From: Mycolicibacterium aromaticivorans JS19b1 = JCM 16368
Lineage (GTDB): Bacteria; Actinomycetota; Actinomycetes; Mycobacteriales; Mycobacteriaceae
Direction of reading: 5' to 3'
Assembly (NCBI RefSeq): GCF_000559085.1
Contig: NZ_JALN02000001.1
Location: 3,224,001 to 3,288,000 of the forward strand
Length of the DNA: 64,000 nucleotides
In this document: positions 53,231-63,360 of the stretch, one piece after another
Position numbering within the stretch: position 1 is the stretch's first letter
How the letters are laid out: each line of letters starts with the position of its first letter
Made by a program: the position numbers and the translations under genes
The notes under the pieces: generated by a model
Told to the model about the DNA's origin: nothing
The model's database searches: none
What the model saw: only the letters and a program-made list of their open reading frames with translations

Positions 53231-54967
53231 TCAGCGTGGTGGCTTGACGGGCTGCACTGCTGAGACTGGCAGGGGTGCTCCGGGCGTGCTGACGGGATCG
53301 ACGGGCTTGCCGATCACTTCGTAGACGCGGAACATCTCGTCGCTGGTCGCGCCGTCTGCCGAGTAGATCAGCCTGGCGATGCCCGCGCCGGTGGACCATA
53401 ATTCCGGATAGCGGCGGTTGATCGCGTCCGGGATGTTGAGCCGGGGATTGGTCGCCACGATATAGCGGATTCCCATGTCCCACGGGCGATTCAAGGCGGC
53501 CGAGAAGTCGTAGTCACTGGTAATAACGAACTGTTTCGGGTGGTCCGAGGACAGCCAGACCCCCCACGCCAAAAAGGTGTCCATCAACACTGCGCCGTCC
53601 GGAAGCTTCTTCGCATCGAGCCAGGCAGTGAGTTGTCGCTCACTGATCAGCCGCCGGCGTGCGGACTGCTTTTCGGGGGGATGGCCGACCGGATCGACCA
53701 GGGAGATGAAGCTGGATTCCAGCTGGCCGTAGGCGATATCTTCGTTGACGATCAGTGGCGTCGTCACCGGGATCGCCACCACCACCGAGGCGGTGAGCAG
53801 TACAGCGGCGGCCTGTGTGGAACGCTTGTCCGCCGTGCTGCGGATAGTCGTGGACCGTGTCGGAGGCCAACATGCAACCGCAATGCAGACCACCATCGGG
53901 ATTGCCAGCAGATAGAAGCGGAACCAACCGAAAGTCATTGAAAGATGTTGTGCCACAGCGGCAAACGTCAAAGTGGCGCCCAGCACCGCAACTGGAACGA
54001 CAGTGCTGACCTGCCGCCGCAAAACCCCGACCAGAACCGCCATCGCTACGGCGATACCCGTCAGAGGTTGCATGCCGAAGAGGCGTGCGGCGATGACCAG
54101 CCATCTGGAACCAGGGTCGCCGCGGCCCACGTGTGCCAGCCGTTGAGCCACCTGGCTGCTGTTCCCGTACTGGGACGAGAAGGTGGCGAACAGTTCCCCG
54201 TTGATGATCCAGCCGGTGACCGCCCATACGAGGATCGCGATGGCGATCGGGAAACTTATGATGGCGAGATTCAGGACGGTCGACTGCACACGGTCGGAAT
54301 ACCGCGAGCGGTGCCAGGTGACCGCCCCCACCAGAAGTGCGGCTCCGGCTGCGGCCGGGACCACTTCGTACCGGGTGAGATATCCACACCCCAGTGCGAT
54401 GCCTGCCCACGCAAGGTCTCCGACGCGATCGCTCTCGCACCAGCGCATCAGGTGACGCACCGACCAGACCAGGCAGAACATTTCGGCGGCCTCACTGAGT
54501 CCGGAGGCGCCGTACAGGATGATCATCGGGTGCAGGGCCACTGCGCCGACGGCTACCCAGCGCCACCCCGCCGGGAGTCCGCGGTCGAGGGCGATCCCGC
54601 GGACCATGAGTGCGGCGCCGGCCATGAACAGCGAGCTCTGGATGACTCCGGCGATCCCGTAGTACTTCAGCGCGGGAAACCAGTGACTCAGTGCCACGAA
54701 CGGTATGTCGACCATGCTGGGCAGCGGATTCCAGACGAACCCGATGGCCGACAGGTGTGGATCGCGGGCATATATCGCAAAACCGGCGTTGGCCACCCGG
54801 TTGGGCGCGTCCGGCTCGAAGATGTTGTACCGCAACACTAGAACTGTCCCGACAACACAGTAGAGCGCAGTCAGGGCGGTGAAGAGCAGCAGCCCAGGCC
54901 AGCGCGGTCGGTCCGGAGCGGACCGGCCGGGGTCGGCCTCGATCGGGGCGGCTACGACTGTGGTCAC
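53231..54967 (-). CDS. GT-C-like polytopic glycosyltransferase
   Basis: 578 aa with about ten to twelve helices in the first 430 residues and a soluble C-terminal ~130-residue domain (LDAKKLPDGAVLMDTFLAWGV; YIVATNPRLNIPDA). An early extracytoplasmic loop has FEPDAPNRVANAGFAIYARDPHL with acidic residues placed as in polyprenol-phosphate-sugar-dependent GT-C enzymes. It would add sugars on the outer face. GTG 54967 overlaps the stop of the second bcsB-like gene (GTGA). Not adjacent in function to any family I can name more exactly. Confidence 0.72.
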   Translation of the reverse strand: MTTVVAAPIEADPGRSAPDRPRWPGLLLFTALTALYCVVGTVLVLRYNIFEPDAPNRVANAGFAIYARDPHLSAIGFVWNPLPSMVDIPFVALSHWFPALKYYGIAGVIQSSLFMAGAALMVRGIALDRGLPAGWRWVAVGAVALHPMIILYGASGLSEAAEMFCLVWSVRHLMRWCESDRVGDLAWAGIALGCGYLTRYEVVPAAAGAALLVGAVTWHRSRYSDRVQSTVLNLAIISFPIAIAILVWAVTGWIINGELFATFSSQYGNSSQVAQRLAHVGRGDPGSRWLVIAARLFGMQPLTGIAVAMAVLVGVLRRQVSTVVPVAVLGATLTFAAVAQHLSMTFGWFRFYLLAIPMVVCIAVACWPPTRSTTIRSTADKRSTQAAAVLLTASVVVAIPVTTPLIVNEDIAYGQLESSFISLVDPVGHPPEKQSARRRLISERQLTAWLDAKKLPDGAVLMDTFLAWGVWLSSDHPKQFVITSDYDFSAALNRPWDMGIRYIVATNPRLNIPDAINRRYPELWSTGAGIARLIYSADGATSDEMFRVYEVIGKPVDPVSTPGAPLPVSAVQPVKPPR

Positions 54968-56931
54968 GGCGCGGAGCTGGTGGTGGTGCGCCTGCGTAGC
55001 CGGATCACGAGAACTGTCGCGGCGATGACGAGCGCGGCGGCGCCGATGCCGAGACTGAGCCAGGCCCACCATTTCCAGGCGTCGCTGGGGTGGGGCTGGC
55101 GGGCCATCGGGCCGCCCTCATTGATGGACATGTTCACTGTGCGGCCCTGGGGTCCGGTCGCGACCACGTCGCCGACCACTGAGGCCCAACGACTCGGAAG
55201 GCCGCGGATGTAGTCGAACGACGCGTCGACCAGAGACCAGTCGCCGGTGGCCGAGATGGCGAGCACCGTTCGGTTGTTGGAGGTGAACGCCTGGATGGCG
55301 CCGACCTGGCCATTGATGTTGAGATCGGTGGTCGGGTCGCCGTTGACGCCGACGTCGCTTGCTCCGTTGGGAACCAGCGGCGCCTTCATCCCCGCCCTCG
55401 ACAGCGCGGCACCGGTGGTGACGGCCAACAATCCGGTGCCGGAACCGGCCGCTTGACCGAAGGTCGTCACCTTCGGACGCAGGGTCACCGACGTCTGCTG
55501 CGCCATCAGATTGATGGCCTGGGCGGCGTACCGGATGTATTCGGGACTGTCGAGCGCCACGTTGAAGTCGGGGGTGAACGCCATCGGCAGCACGGGGAAG
55601 CCGCCGCGGTTGTTGGTACCCGGTGTGACGGTGACGGTCGATTGCCCGTCCAATGCGAACGTCATACGGTCATTGAGGGGAGCGCACTCCTGCTGCGGAA
55701 TGTAGCGAAGCTCGAGTGCCAGTCCGACGTTGGACGAGATTTCTTCCGGAGGAATCACGCCGGTGATGTCCAACGTGCCCGAATTGTCCAACCTGTGCGT
55801 GGCCAAAACCGTTGATCCCGAACGGATCAGGACGGACGCCTGGCCGCTGCCGACCGGGGTGTACTTGGCCATCAGGTGCACGCTGGCACTGCTGATCGGA
55901 CCCGCGCCGAAGGCGCTCACGTCAAAGCCGGCATAGATGGTGGTGACCCCGAGGACCGACGCCTGTCCGTTGACGCCGAGTTGGTCAAAGGTCTTGGTGT
56001 TGCTCGACAGGATGGTGTCGTCCTTCGATGACAGCACAACGGCTGCCGGCGCCTGGGCCAAATTCGTTCTCTGGTCGGCGAATAGCTGCACCTGTCGAGC
56101 CAGAGTCTGCCCGGTGCCGCTGATCACCAACGTGGCCGCGGGCGTACCGGGGTTCTCGACGATCACCCCCGGCTGGCTGTTGTCACGGATGTCGATCACC
56201 CGCACAGTGGGTTCCGGTGCGGGTGCGGTGTCCAGCGTGGTGACGTCGATGCGGACCGGCATCGGACGGTACTTCTTGGTCAACCGTGCCACCAAGTCCA
56301 GCGCCGCCTGCTGCTGAATATAGGTCGGGTTCGGGCCCACGTTGATCAGAATCTTGTCGAGAAAGCTCGGCAGGTAGTCGGCTACCGATGCCGGGTCGGT
56401 CGGCGGTCCGGTGAACGAACTGGCCAGCTGGCTGATCGAAAGCGCCGGTATCTGGGTGCAATTGTTGACGTTTTGGTTGTTGTCACGGATGACGAAGCTC
56501 AGCTTGGCTATGCCGTCGGCGACGAGGGCTGGGCTGATGTCGATTTGGAAGGGTACGGTCGTCGCATCGGCCGGCACCGGGATGGTGCCGAGCACCATGC
56601 CGCGGTCGTCGAGAACGTCCACCCGTCCGCTGACCACGTTGACGACCGCTCCGACGATGCCGCTGAGCACTGTCGGCACGGTGCCGGCGGGGACCGGAAC
56701 CGCGGTCTCGCTTGGTTGATTGGCTCCGAGTAGATCGATCCTGTCTGGCAATCCCAGCTGGGGCCACCCGATCAATCGCGGGGGCTCGGGCGCGGGCTCG
56801 GTGGCGATCACCTCGACCACGTCACCGCCCGGATCTGCCGATGCCGGCGCGACCGAATTGCCCGACATCGGTGCGGCAAGCAGAACAGACACCATGCTGA
56901 CGGTGCCGAGCGCGGCGAAAAATGCTCTCAC
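54964..56931 (-). CDS. BcsB-like secreted membrane-anchored protein (second copy)
   Basis: 655 aa. Signal peptide MRAFFAALGTVSMVSVLLAAP...ASA|D (near 32), beta-rich extracytoplasmic region, C-terminal helix ~620-645 and RLRRR tail. Internal resemblance to the 47511 copy: VIVENPGTPAATLVISG and LRYIPQQECAPLND match the equivalent segments, so the two are paralogues. GTGA overlaps on both sides, with the CESA-like GT2 upstream and the GT-C gene downstream, make this the obvious BcsB partner of that synthase. GTG start. Confidence 0.83.
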   Translation of the reverse strand: MRAFFAALGTVSMVSVLLAAPMSGNSVAPASADPGGDVVEVIATEPAPEPPRLIGWPQLGLPDRIDLLGANQPSETAVPVPAGTVPTVLSGIVGAVVNVVSGRVDVLDDRGMVLGTIPVPADATTVPFQIDISPALVADGIAKLSFVIRDNNQNVNNCTQIPALSISQLASSFTGPPTDPASVADYLPSFLDKILINVGPNPTYIQQQAALDLVARLTKKYRPMPVRIDVTTLDTAPAPEPTVRVIDIRDNSQPGVIVENPGTPAATLVISGTGQTLARQVQLFADQRTNLAQAPAAVVLSSKDDTILSSNTKTFDQLGVNGQASVLGVTTIYAGFDVSAFGAGPISSASVHLMAKYTPVGSGQASVLIRSGSTVLATHRLDNSGTLDITGVIPPEEISSNVGLALELRYIPQQECAPLNDRMTFALDGQSTVTVTPGTNNRGGFPVLPMAFTPDFNVALDSPEYIRYAAQAINLMAQQTSVTLRPKVTTFGQAAGSGTGLLAVTTGAALSRAGMKAPLVPNGASDVGVNGDPTTDLNINGQVGAIQAFTSNNRTVLAISATGDWSLVDASFDYIRGLPSRWASVVGDVVATGPQGRTVNMSINEGGPMARQPHPSDAWKWWAWLSLGIGAAALVIAATVLVIRLRRRTTTSSAP

Positions 56932-58355
56932 GAAAGGTTTCCCGTCGACTCAGGAGCAGTGTGCGTGTGGGACAGGCCGTGCACGGTCTTCTCCCAGAAA
57001 CACGGTTTGGTCACCAGCTGGTAGAGCGCCTTCACCGCCGCGATCGATTGCAGGAACCAGTAGAGCGGGACCAGCGCGGCCGCCCACCACAGGTGCGGTT
57101 TACCCAAGGCCTGCGCGACGATGAGGCCGACGAAGATCGACATGGGCGCGCCGATGAGAAGCAGAATCAGACAGACGTAATAGGTCATCGGTGGGAACAC
57201 CACTTCGACGGCGTGGGGCCGGCCCAACATCCACGTCGCCAGGATGAACCAGAACAGCAGATTGCATGCGGCGGTCAGCGGCACACCGCCCGTCATGTTG
57301 ATGAGGCGCCAGGTGCCCTTCAACCCGATCTCTCTGCGCAGTGCCGCGGGATTACGCAGATGGACGAGCATGGTTTGCAGGTAGCCCTTGTACCAGCGCG
57401 ACCGTTGCCGAATCCAGTTCACCACATCGGAATTCGCCTCTTCCAATGTCACCGAATCCAGGATGCGGGTTCGGTAGCCGCAGCGGGCGAGCCGCACACC
57501 GAGATCTGCGTCTTCGGTCACGTTGTACTCATCCCACCCGCCGATCTCGCGCCACACGTCGGCGCGCATGTGGTTGGAAGTGCCGCCGAGCGGCACTACG
57601 CAGCGGGCTCGTTCCACCGCGGGCAGCACGACTCCGAACCATTGGTCGTACTCCAACGAGAAGAATCGCGTCAGCAGATTCTGCCGCTCGTTGAAATAGC
57701 CGAGCCGGGCTTGCAGGCATCCCACCTCGGCGGGGGTCCGCCGAAACGCGGCGACGGCGCGTCGGAGTTGCAGCGGGTCGGGGATGTCCTCGGCGTCGTA
57801 GATGGTCATCAGCTCACCGCGGAGGCCGGGCGTTGCCATGCCGTAGTTACACGCCTTCGGCTTTGTCTTCGGCATGCTGTGCGGAACGATGATCACCCTG
57901 ATCGACGTCAGATTCGCGTCGAGCAACGCCATCTGGGTTGGCAGATCGTCTTCCTCGACGAGCAGCAGGATTTCCAGTTTGTCTCTGGGGTAGTCCAAGC
58001 GCCCCACCCCGTTGAGGAGATTGGCGACGATCGTGGGCTCGTCGTAGACGGGCAGCAACACGGTGTAGACCGGCAACTCGTCATCGGTGAGTGCCAGCGC
58101 TTCGTCGTCGGAGATCCGGATGAGTGCTGACGAGCGAATCCCGCGCAGCAGAAGGTAATTCCGGTCGATGCTGGAAAAGAGATAGAAAGCCGCAATCAGT
58201 GCGGTCAAGGTGGGTGCGACAGCGTAGGGGAACTCGGCGCCGCCGACGATCAGGGCGGCGGTGACAACACCCAATGCCGTCAGGGTGCGTGCACCGAGAA
58301 GATTCCGGGCCGAGAACCGCGGGTGCAATTGCGTCGGTTGCAAGGTTTCAGTCAC
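56928..58355 (-). CDS. CESA-like family 2 glycosyltransferase (BcsA/XagB-type) without PilZ
   Basis: 475 aa. Two N-terminal helices, a GT-A domain with YTVLLPVYDEP, YDAEDIPDP (DxD-type, 187-190), VTEDADLG (TED, 280-282) and QRSRW (317-321), then three or four C-terminal helices and a HGLSHTHT end. D, D, D and QxxRW are the hallmarks of processive beta-glycosyltransferases. The protein stops after the last helix: there is no PilZ domain, so direct c-di-GMP control as in BcsA is not expected. GTG start overlapping the upstream gene by 8 bp. Confidence 0.87.
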   Translation of the reverse strand: MTETLQPTQLHPRFSARNLLGARTLTALGVVTAALIVGGAEFPYAVAPTLTALIAAFYLFSSIDRNYLLLRGIRSSALIRISDDEALALTDDELPVYTVLLPVYDEPTIVANLLNGVGRLDYPRDKLEILLLVEEDDLPTQMALLDANLTSIRVIIVPHSMPKTKPKACNYGMATPGLRGELMTIYDAEDIPDPLQLRRAVAAFRRTPAEVGCLQARLGYFNERQNLLTRFFSLEYDQWFGVVLPAVERARCVVPLGGTSNHMRADVWREIGGWDEYNVTEDADLGVRLARCGYRTRILDSVTLEEANSDVVNWIRQRSRWYKGYLQTMLVHLRNPAALRREIGLKGTWRLINMTGGVPLTAACNLLFWFILATWMLGRPHAVEVVFPPMTYYVCLILLLIGAPMSIFVGLIVAQALGKPHLWWAAALVPLYWFLQSIAAVKALYQLVTKPCFWEKTVHGLSHTHTAPESTGNLS

Positions 58356-59847
58356 GTCTGCGGGGGCCTCCGGGAGATGGAGAGTCGGAAATTCCGCTGA
58401 CGGCGGCCGTCAGCCTGGCGGCGCGTTGACTCACCAGCGGATCGACGTGATCAAGGCCCTGTGGCCGCTGGCGCGACAGCCACAACCACGAACCCACGGA
58501 TGCGTCGAGCACGTCGGGCGGCTGAGGTGCGGGTGGTGCCTGATCACCCGACAGCGACTGGCTGACGATCACGGTCACCCGCTGGAATAGTGCGCCGGCG
58601 CGTTGGGTCCAGGTCAGCGCATACCAGTCCACTCCGCGGGCGTCTGCGGCGGCGTCGGCATCACTGTGGACTGCACGTGTGCCTGGCGGAATTCCGTTGG
58701 ACGCGGCGACCGCCCGATAGCTCACCGGCCGGGCGGTCGGATACCAGACGACATCGGAGAGATCGGCCAGCACGGCCTCGCTCGGTGTCGACAGCACATC
58801 CACCGCAGCGGCCGGCATGCCCTTTGCTGCCGGCACCGCATACCGGACCAGTGTGGCGTCGGGCCCGGCGAACTTGGTGACGAAGTCATAGGAGGCGACG
58901 CGGGACAGACCGCTTCGTGCCGCCCAGTCCATTGGGATCGTCGGCTGGGCCGTTGCTCCGTACTGGTGCAGCCCGGCGGCGGCCAAGACTGCCGTGCCGA
59001 CGGCCAGGACGCCCACCGTCCGTGAGGAACGGTGGGGCATTGCCGCGCTGATCGGGCGTTCGCTGGGGTCTGCCGCCCGGCGATCCGGCGTCAGCCGGGC
59101 ACCGATCACCGAGAGGACGGGAATGACTCCGGCGGCGACGACGACCGTCGGCAGAAACCAGGAGGCGCAGTTGATGACCAACGGGGCGCTCGCCGCGAGG
59201 CTGATGGCCGTGGCGGCTACCCGACGATGCATCGCAAGGGTCCGGGTGGCAAGGAAAACTGCGACGGCACCGATCACGGCGGCGACAACGGCGGCGGCAG
59301 TGGGGGTCCCGCCCAAGGCGGCCGTGGCCGCCAGGTAGGGCACCGGCGTGGCGAAACAAGCCAGGAAGATCCACAGCGACCGCATCGTCAGGGCGTGACG
59401 TATTCCGAACAAGATGACGACGCAGCACACGGCCCACACCAGGACCGTCAGGGACTCCAGGCGCCACCACGCCGACAGCGTCGGCATCCGGCCGATCAAC
59501 AGATAGATGGCCGCCAAGCCGAGAATGCCGATCAACGTGGCCACGATCCAGTCGGATTCACCGTCGCCGACCCCGTGTGAGGTGGTGCGGTATCCGGCGG
59601 CGATCAGAAGAGCCAGGACGGGCAGGACGACCAGATACGCGGCGCGCGAGCCGGCGAGCGCGTCGGCGAAGTTGTGTGCGTAGCTGGATGCGTACGCGAC
59701 CAGGCAGAGCAGTGCCACCGCTATGCCACGAGTCAACACGCCGAGACCGGTTGGCCGGTGCGGGGCGTCAGTCGAAATATCGTCTGGGAGTTCGGTGTCG
59801 CGGACTGGCCGCGGCGCAACGGCGGCCGTCACATCGATGTTTGGCAT
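58348..59847 (-). CDS. Polytopic membrane protein, function unknown
   Basis: 499 aa. About nine helices in residues ~35-290, then a soluble ~190-residue part (LSRVASYDFVTKFAGPDATLVRYAVP, DVLSTPSEAVLADLSDVVWYPTARPVSYRAVAASNG) that should be extracytoplasmic, and a basic C terminus (GGPRRRD). No catalytic motif recognised. It heads the four-gene minus-strand operon with the CESA-like GT2, the second BcsB-like and the GT-C genes, overlapping the GT2 start by 8 bp, so it is likely a component of that synthase or exporter. ATG 59847 with GGATGG nearby. Confidence 0.72.
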   Translation of the reverse strand: MPNIDVTAAVAPRPVRDTELPDDISTDAPHRPTGLGVLTRGIAVALLCLVAYASSYAHNFADALAGSRAAYLVVLPVLALLIAAGYRTTSHGVGDGESDWIVATLIGILGLAAIYLLIGRMPTLSAWWRLESLTVLVWAVCCVVILFGIRHALTMRSLWIFLACFATPVPYLAATAALGGTPTAAAVVAAVIGAVAVFLATRTLAMHRRVAATAISLAASAPLVINCASWFLPTVVVAAGVIPVLSVIGARLTPDRRAADPSERPISAAMPHRSSRTVGVLAVGTAVLAAAGLHQYGATAQPTIPMDWAARSGLSRVASYDFVTKFAGPDATLVRYAVPAAKGMPAAAVDVLSTPSEAVLADLSDVVWYPTARPVSYRAVAASNGIPPGTRAVHSDADAAADARGVDWYALTWTQRAGALFQRVTVIVSQSLSGDQAPPAPQPPDVLDASVGSWLWLSRQRPQGLDHVDPLVSQRAARLTAAVSGISDSPSPGGPRRRD

Positions 59848-60036
59848 CTATCCATCCGGGTGTCCAAATAATGTTGCAGCAGCTAATTTGCGTTTGCATG
59901 ATCGCTTACGGCAGATACGGGCTGTCGGTGAATCATGGGCACAACTAGGAGAAAGTTACGCCGTAAACAATTACAGCAAACATCCAGTCCATCGCTGATA
60001 AACCCCGCCCAGTGTGGTGTAACTCACGTTTCAGCC

Positions 60037-60063
60037 GGGTGCGGCGGGTGCGGCGGGTACGGA
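60037..60063 (+). repeat. Three tandem 9-bp units GGGTGCGGC in the pta leader
   Basis: GGGTGCGGC at 60037-60045 and 60046-60054 are exact; the third copy (60055-60063) reads GGGTACGGA. They end 17 nt before the pta ATG. The rest of the 233-bp gap before pta is AT-richer around 59865-59990 and probably holds divergent promoters that I cannot place. Confidence 0.5.
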
Positions 60064-60080
60064 GGCGCAGCGGATGCGCA

Positions 60081-62165
60081 ATGCTGAAGACCGTGACCGC
60101 CGCGCGCACCACAACGTCGATCTACATCGCCTCCCCCGAAGGCGACACCGGGAAATCCACCGTCGCACTCGGCATCCTGCATCGGTTGACGGCGATGGTG
60201 CCGAGGGCCGGAGTGTTCCGCCCGATCACCCGGCGGGAGAACCGCGACTACATCCTGGAGTTGTTGCTGGCACACAGCAACGCCGGCCTGACATACGACG
60301 AATGCGTCGGGGTGACCTACCAGCGGCTGCACGCGGATCCCGACGGCGCGATCGCGGACATCGTCGACCGGTATCACGAGGTGGCGGCCCGCTGCGATGC
60401 GGTCGTGATCGTCGGATCTGACTACACCGACGTGGCGACCCCGACCGAGCTGAGTGTCAATGCGCGGATAGCGGCCAACCTCGGAGCGCCGGTGCTGCTG
60501 TCGGTGCGTGCCCGGGATCGCTCCCCGGCGGAGGTCGCCGAGGTCATCACGTTGTGCCTCGCCGAGCTCGCTGCCCAGCACGCACACACCGCCGCGGTGG
60601 TGGCCAACCGAGCCGACCCGGCCCGGCTCCGCGCGGTGGCCGAGGCGTGCGCGGACCTGGGCCCACATGTGTACGTGATCCCCGAGGAGCCGCTTCTGGT
60701 CGCCCCCACCGTCGCGGATCTGAGCCACGCCGTGGACGGCGTTCTGGTCCACGGTGACGGCTCGCTGCTCGGCCGCGAGGTGATGGGTGTGCTGGTGGCG
60801 GGCATGACCGCTGAGCACTGTCTGGAGCGACTCACCGAGGGCGTTGCCGTCATCACACCGGGGGATAGATCCGATGTGGTCCTCGCCGTCACCAGTGCGC
60901 ATGCTGCCGAGGGGTTCCCGTCGCTGTCGGCGGTCATTCTCAACGGCGGGCTTGCGCTCCACCGTTCGATCGCCGAACTGGTGACGGGGCTGGGCCTGCG
61001 ATTACCGATCATCGCCACCGACCTCGGTACCTTCGAGACGGCCAGCGCGGTGGCAGGAACGCGCGGGCGTGTCACCGCCACATCGCAGCGCAAGATCGAC
61101 ACCGCGATCACGCTGATGGAGCGGTACGTCGACATCGACGAGCTACAGAACCGGCTCAGCCTGCCCATCCCGACGGTGACCACCCCGCAAATGTTCACCT
61201 ATCAGCTGATGGAGCGGGCCAGAGCAGATCGTAAGCGCATCGTGCTGCCCGAGGGGGACGACGACCGCATCCTGCAGGCGGCCGGAAGGTTGTTGGTGCG
61301 CGGTGTCGCCGATCTGACTGTCCTCGGGGAGGAGGCTCAAGTACGTTCGCGTGCAGCCGAATTGGGTGTCGACCTGGCGGCGGCGGTTGTCATGGACCCG
61401 CGCACCAGCGAGCTGTGTGATGAGTTCGCCGAACAGTACGCCGAGCTCCGCAAGAAGAAAGGTGTAACGCTGGAGCAAGCGCGCGAGATCATGCACGACG
61501 TGTCGTACTTCGGAACAATGTTGGTGCACAACGGAATCGTCGACGGGATGGTTTCCGGGGCGGTGCACACCACTGCGCACACGGTGCGGCCCGCCTTCGA
61601 GATCATCAAAACCCAGCCGGATGTCTCGACGGTCTCGAGCATCTTCTTGATGTGCCTGTCCGATCGCGTGCTGGCCTACGGCGACTGCGCGATCGTGCCG
61701 GATCCGACCGCTGAGGAACTCGCCGACATCGCGATCAGTTCGGCGCGGACGGCCGCACAGTTCGGTATCGAACCTCGAGTAGCCATGTTGTCTTACTCCA
61801 CGGGTGACTCGGGCAGCGGCAGCGGTGTCGAGAAGGTCAGGACCGCCACCGAGTTGGTCCGATCGCGGGCGCCGGAGCTGTTGGTGGAGGGGCCGATTCA
61901 ATACGACGCTGCCGTCGACCCGACCGTTGCCGCAGCCAAAATGCCGGGCTCTGAGGTGGCCGGGAGTGCGACCGTACTGATCTTCCCCGACCTCAACACC
62001 GGTAACAACACCTACAAAGCGGTCCAGCGCAGTGCGGGCGCCATCGCGATCGGCCCGGTGCTGCAAGGGCTCAACAAACCCGTCAATGACCTGTCCCGCG
62101 GCGCGCTCGTCGAGGATATTGTCAACACCGTGGCGATCACCGCGATCCAGGCACAGGGGCTGTGA
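60081..62165 (+). CDS. pta: Phosphate acetyltransferase (long form with N-terminal DRTGG/AAA domain)
   Basis: 694 aa. Interconverts acetyl-CoA and acetyl phosphate. The N-terminal half has [14 protein letters not shown], a P-loop of the dethiobiotin synthetase-like domain, and a middle DRTGG-type regulatory domain; the catalytic PTA_PTB domain begins near residue 370 ([29 protein letters not shown]) and ends [27 protein letters not shown]. Start ATG 60081 by comparison with the M. tuberculosis protein; the frame opens at 60012 but that stretch is the tandem repeat. Its stop overlaps ackA. Confidence 0.96.
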   Translation: MLKTVTAARTTTSIYIASPEGDTGKSTVALGILHRLTAMVPRAGVFRPITRRENRDYILELLLAHSNAGLTYDECVGVTYQRLHADPDGAIADIVDRYHEVAARCDAVVIVGSDYTDVATPTELSVNARIAANLGAPVLLSVRARDRSPAEVAEVITLCLAELAAQHAHTAAVVANRADPARLRAVAEACADLGPHVYVIPEEPLLVAPTVADLSHAVDGVLVHGDGSLLGREVMGVLVAGMTAEHCLERLTEGVAVITPGDRSDVVLAVTSAHAAEGFPSLSAVILNGGLALHRSIAELVTGLGLRLPIIATDLGTFETASAVAGTRGRVTATSQRKIDTAITLMERYVDIDELQNRLSLPIPTVTTPQMFTYQLMERARADRKRIVLPEGDDDRILQAAGRLLVRGVADLTVLGEEAQVRSRAAELGVDLAAAVVMDPRTSELCDEFAEQYAELRKKKGVTLEQAREIMHDVSYFGTMLVHNGIVDGMVSGAVHTTAHTVRPAFEIIKTQPDVSTVSSIFLMCLSDRVLAYGDCAIVPDPTAEELADIAISSARTAAQFGIEPRVAMLSYSTGDSGSGSGVEKVRTATELVRSRAPELLVEGPIQYDAAVDPTVAAAKMPGSEVAGSATVLIFPDLNTGNNTYKAVQRSAGAIAIGPVLQGLNKPVNDLSRGALVEDIVNTVAITAIQAQGL

Positions 62166-63352
62166 TGGCCGATACCGTTCTGGTACTCAACTCCGGTTCG
62201 TCATCACTGAAATACCAGTTGATGCAACCAGATACCGGTATATCCCTGGCATCTGGGCTCGTCGAACGGATCGGCGAGGAGACGTCGACCGTGACGTTGA
62301 AGTGGGGCAACGAGGAGACCAGCCGTGACGGCCGGATCGCCGATCACGAGGCGGCGCTGCGCACCACGTTCGACCTGTTCGCCGAGTCCGGCCGGCACCT
62401 GGACGATCTGGGGCTCGTCGCCGTCGGGCATCGGGTCGTCCACGGCGGCCAGGCGTTATACCGCCCCACCATCGTCGACGATGCAGTGGTCACGACGCTG
62501 AAGGAGCTCGCAGCACTGGCTCCACTGCATAATCCCCCGGCCGTACTCGGTATCGAGGTCGCCCGCCGAGTGTTGCCCGACCTGCCACACATCGCAGTGT
62601 TCGACACTGCGTTCTTCCATGATCTGCCATCTGCTGCGGCCACCTACGCGATGGACCGGGAATTGGCGCAGCGCTGGGATATTCGCCGCTACGGCTTTCA
62701 CGGGACGTCGCATCAGTACGTCAGCCAACAGGCCGCGCAGTTTCTCGACGCACCGATCGAATCTCTCAACCAGATCGTGCTGCACCTGGGTAATGGCGCT
62801 TCGGCGTCGGCCATCGCCGGCGGGCGGCCGGTCGACACCTCGATGGGATTCACGCCGATGGAAGGGCTGGTGATGGGGACCCGCTCGGGCGACATCGACC
62901 CCGGCGTTCTCATCTATCTCTGGCGCACCGCGGGTATGAGCGTCGAGGAGATCGAGACCATGCTCAATCGGCACTCTGGAATGTATGGTCTCGGCGGCGA
63001 GATCGACTTCCGGGTGGTGCATGAGCGGATCGAATCCGGTGACGAGGCAGCGCAATTGGCATACGAGGTGTACATCCACCGGCTGCGCAAGTACGTCGGC
63101 GCCTACCTGGCCGTCCTGGGGCACACAGATGTGGTGACGTTCACCGCCGGTGTGGGTGAAAACGACGCCCGGGTGCGGCGCGATGCGTTGACCGGGCTGG
63201 CGCCGCTCGGCATCGAACTCGACGAGCATCTCAACGACAGCCCCGCCCGGGGTGCGCGACGGATCTCGGCCGACAAGTCACCGACGACCGTGCTGGTGAT
63301 CCCGACGAATGAGGAGCTGGCGATCGCGCAAGCCTGCCTGACGGTGGTCTGA
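62165..63352 (+). CDS. ackA: Acetate kinase
   Basis: 395 aa. ATP-dependent conversion of acetate and acetyl phosphate, partner of Pta. [15 protein letters not shown] (N-terminal phosphate-binding), [51 protein letters not shown] and [14 protein letters not shown] are the acetate kinase signatures. ATG 62165 overlaps the pta TGA by one base; a GTG directly before it is less likely. Confidence 0.97.
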   Translation: MADTVLVLNSGSSSLKYQLMQPDTGISLASGLVERIGEETSTVTLKWGNEETSRDGRIADHEAALRTTFDLFAESGRHLDDLGLVAVGHRVVHGGQALYRPTIVDDAVVTTLKELAALAPLHNPPAVLGIEVARRVLPDLPHIAVFDTAFFHDLPSAAATYAMDRELAQRWDIRRYGFHGTSHQYVSQQAAQFLDAPIESLNQIVLHLGNGASASAIAGGRPVDTSMGFTPMEGLVMGTRSGDIDPGVLIYLWRTAGMSVEEIETMLNRHSGMYGLGGEIDFRVVHERIESGDEAAQLAYEVYIHRLRKYVGAYLAVLGHTDVVTFTAGVGENDARVRRDALTGLAPLGIELDEHLNDSPARGARRISADKSPTTVLVIPTNEELAIAQACLTVV

Positions 63353-63360
63353 GCGTCGAG

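Larger units (their letters stand above)
31552..59847. other. Surface/exopolysaccharide biosynthesis locus inserted between fgd1 and pta
   Basis: Nineteen genes, all with plausible polysaccharide roles or membrane/secretory character: sugar-nucleotide enzymes, six glycosyltransferase-type proteins, a flippase, a polymerase/ligase-like protein, a chain-length ATPase, a GH6 glucanase, two BcsB-like proteins and an AKR-GMC fusion. The outer genes abut core metabolic genes that are consecutive in M. tuberculosis (fgd1 Rv0407, pta Rv0408; recalled). No transposase or integrase is seen at the edges. By eye parts of 31.5-47 kb are less GC-rich than the flanks, which would fit acquisition by transfer. 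Confidence 0.8.

Noticed and set aside
31552..59847. Canonical bacterial cellulose (bcs) operon
   Set aside because: No PilZ domain, no BcsC porin, no GH8 BcsZ; Wzx/Wzy/Wzc parts and uronic-acid enzymes are present instead.
58348..59847. Exosortase/archaeosortase
   Set aside because: Multi-helix layout and a Cys looked suggestive, but the characteristic Cys-Ser-Gly and Arg/His motifs are absent.
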